24,647 bases of DNA from an uncultured Erythrobacteraceae bacterium (GTDB lineage: Bacteria; Pseudomonadota; Alphaproteobacteria; Sphingomonadales; Sphingomonadaceae): contig CAMLQG010000050.1 in assembly GCA_946482075.1 (NCBI GenBank), forward strand, positions 1-24,647. The letters run 5' to 3'. Numbering within the stretch: position 1 is the first letter of the stretch; the number at the start of each line of letters is the position of its first letter. The position numbers and the translations under genes were made by a program. This document shows positions 24,067 through 24,647 of the stretch, piece by piece. The notes beneath the pieces were generated by a model. The model saw only the letters and a program-made list of their open reading frames with translations, made no database searches and was not told where the DNA came from.

Positions 24067-24647
24067 CGAGCGCCTTCCTGCGCAGCCGTGCATCCGCCTG
24101 GATGTCCGCGAGGATCGCGCGCATCCGGGCGAGCACGATCCCGCCGAACAGCAGCGAGAAGCCCAGCGCGGCGATCAGCAGCGGCCAGAGGAACACGGGA
24201 TCGATCGCCGACTTGCCGATCGTGATGCTGGCCGGCTGGTGGAGCGAGTTCCACCAGACGACCGAACGGTTGATGATCGGGATGTTGACCGCGCCGATCA
24301 GGCCGAAAATCGCAGGAATGCGGCTCGACGCGCCGTCCCGCTGGGCGGCCGAAGCCAGCGCGATATAGGCGAAGTAGAGGAACAGCAGCACCAGGAAGCT
24401 GGTGAGCCGCCCGTCCCACACCCACCAGGTGCCCCAGGTGGGCCGCGCCCAGATCGATCCGGTGACGAGGCAGATCGCGGTGAAGGCCGCGCCCGGCACG
24501 GCGGCCGCGCGCGCGGCGATCCCGGCCAGCGGGTGGCGCCAGACCAGCTGGATGAGGCTCGCCACCGCAATCCCGGTCCAGCCGGCCATAGCCAGCCAGG
24601 CTGCGGGGACGTGGACGTAGAGGATGCGCACGCTTTCGCCCTGATGG
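24059..24647 (-). CDS. ccmC: Haem exporter membrane protein CcmC, 3' part (runs off window)
   Basis: About 195 codons are present; the 5' end lies beyond base 24647, and the residues HQGESV read in frame before the internal GTG at 24631, matching the usual CcmC sequence. The WWD motif is WGTWWVWDGRLTS. Flanking haem ligands are His in YVHVPAAWLAM and in WWNSLHQPASI. Several hydrophobic helices are visible. CcmC loads haem onto CcmE. The GTG at 24631 should not be taken as the start. The gene leads the ccmC-D-E-F-G-H-I run seen here; ccmA and ccmB, if linked, are outside. Confidence 0.95.
   Translation of the reverse strand, partial: HQGESVRILYVHVPAAWLAMAGWTGIAVASLIQLVWRHPLAGIAARAAAVPGAAFTAICLVTGSIWARPTWGTWWVWDGRLTSFLVLLFLYFAYIALASAAQRDGASSRIPAIFGLIGAVNIPIINRSVVWWNSLHQPASITIGKSAIDPVFLWPLLIAALGFSLLFGGIVLARMRAILADIQADARLRRKALDA

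Noticed and set aside
1..24647. tRNA, rRNA, CRISPR, insertion sequence or phage genes
   Set aside because: Intergenic regions were read on both strands; the only repeats found are the palindromic elements listed, with no repeat-spacer series, no transposase and no cloverleaf-like sequence noticed. A tRNA or covariance-model scan would be the decisive check.

Overview
The window reads as an ordinary chromosomal stretch of a GC-rich alphaproteobacterium, most likely a member of the Sphingomonadales (Erythrobacter/Novosphingobium-like). The protein sequences, the dapF-mtaB-ftsY-ispZ order, a complete ccmC-to-ccmI System I cytochrome c run, and several families of palindromic intergenic repeats support this. 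The taxonomic call is inference from the sequence, since no search could be run.

Left part (1-5000). On the minus strand lie the 5' part of fabF (cut by the window edge) and acpP, separated by a hairpin that may attenuate transcription. Then comes a plus-strand c-di-GMP protein with the order EAL - CBS pair - GGDEF. It converges on aspS (minus), which has a good TTGACA promoter.

Middle (5000-13250). rnd (RNase D) overlaps an OxyR-type regulator by ATGA. After a gene-free stretch of about 460 bp holding a hairpin and a palindromic repeat come pgsA (minus) and a divergent LplT-like MFS transporter. A small membrane-anchored ORF and an EVE-domain protein (both minus) follow. Then a 2OG-Fe(II) oxygenase of the isopenicillin N synthase type and a membrane-bound GGDEF-EAL protein (both plus) lead up to a perfect 24-bp-arm palindromic repeat.

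Right part (13250-24647). The plus-strand operon dapF-mtaB-ftsY-ispZ has overlapping or very tight junctions. Next is a PuuD-like (urate oxidase N-terminal domain) membrane protein with its own promoter, a dyad over the -35 box and a strong intrinsic terminator. A perfect 30-bp-arm palindromic repeat separates it from kup (minus). The minus-strand ccm operon (ccmC-D-E-F-G-H-I, ccmC cut by the window edge) fills the rest. All its junctions overlap by 4-8 bp except ccmG/ccmH, where about 220 bp holding two different palindromic repeats has been inserted.

No rRNA, tRNA, CRISPR array, insertion sequence, prophage or biosynthetic cluster was seen. I did not find a clearly new biological system. 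The most unusual items are the repeats: four palindromic families in one window, one of them splitting an otherwise overlapping operon and ending 2 bases from a start codon.
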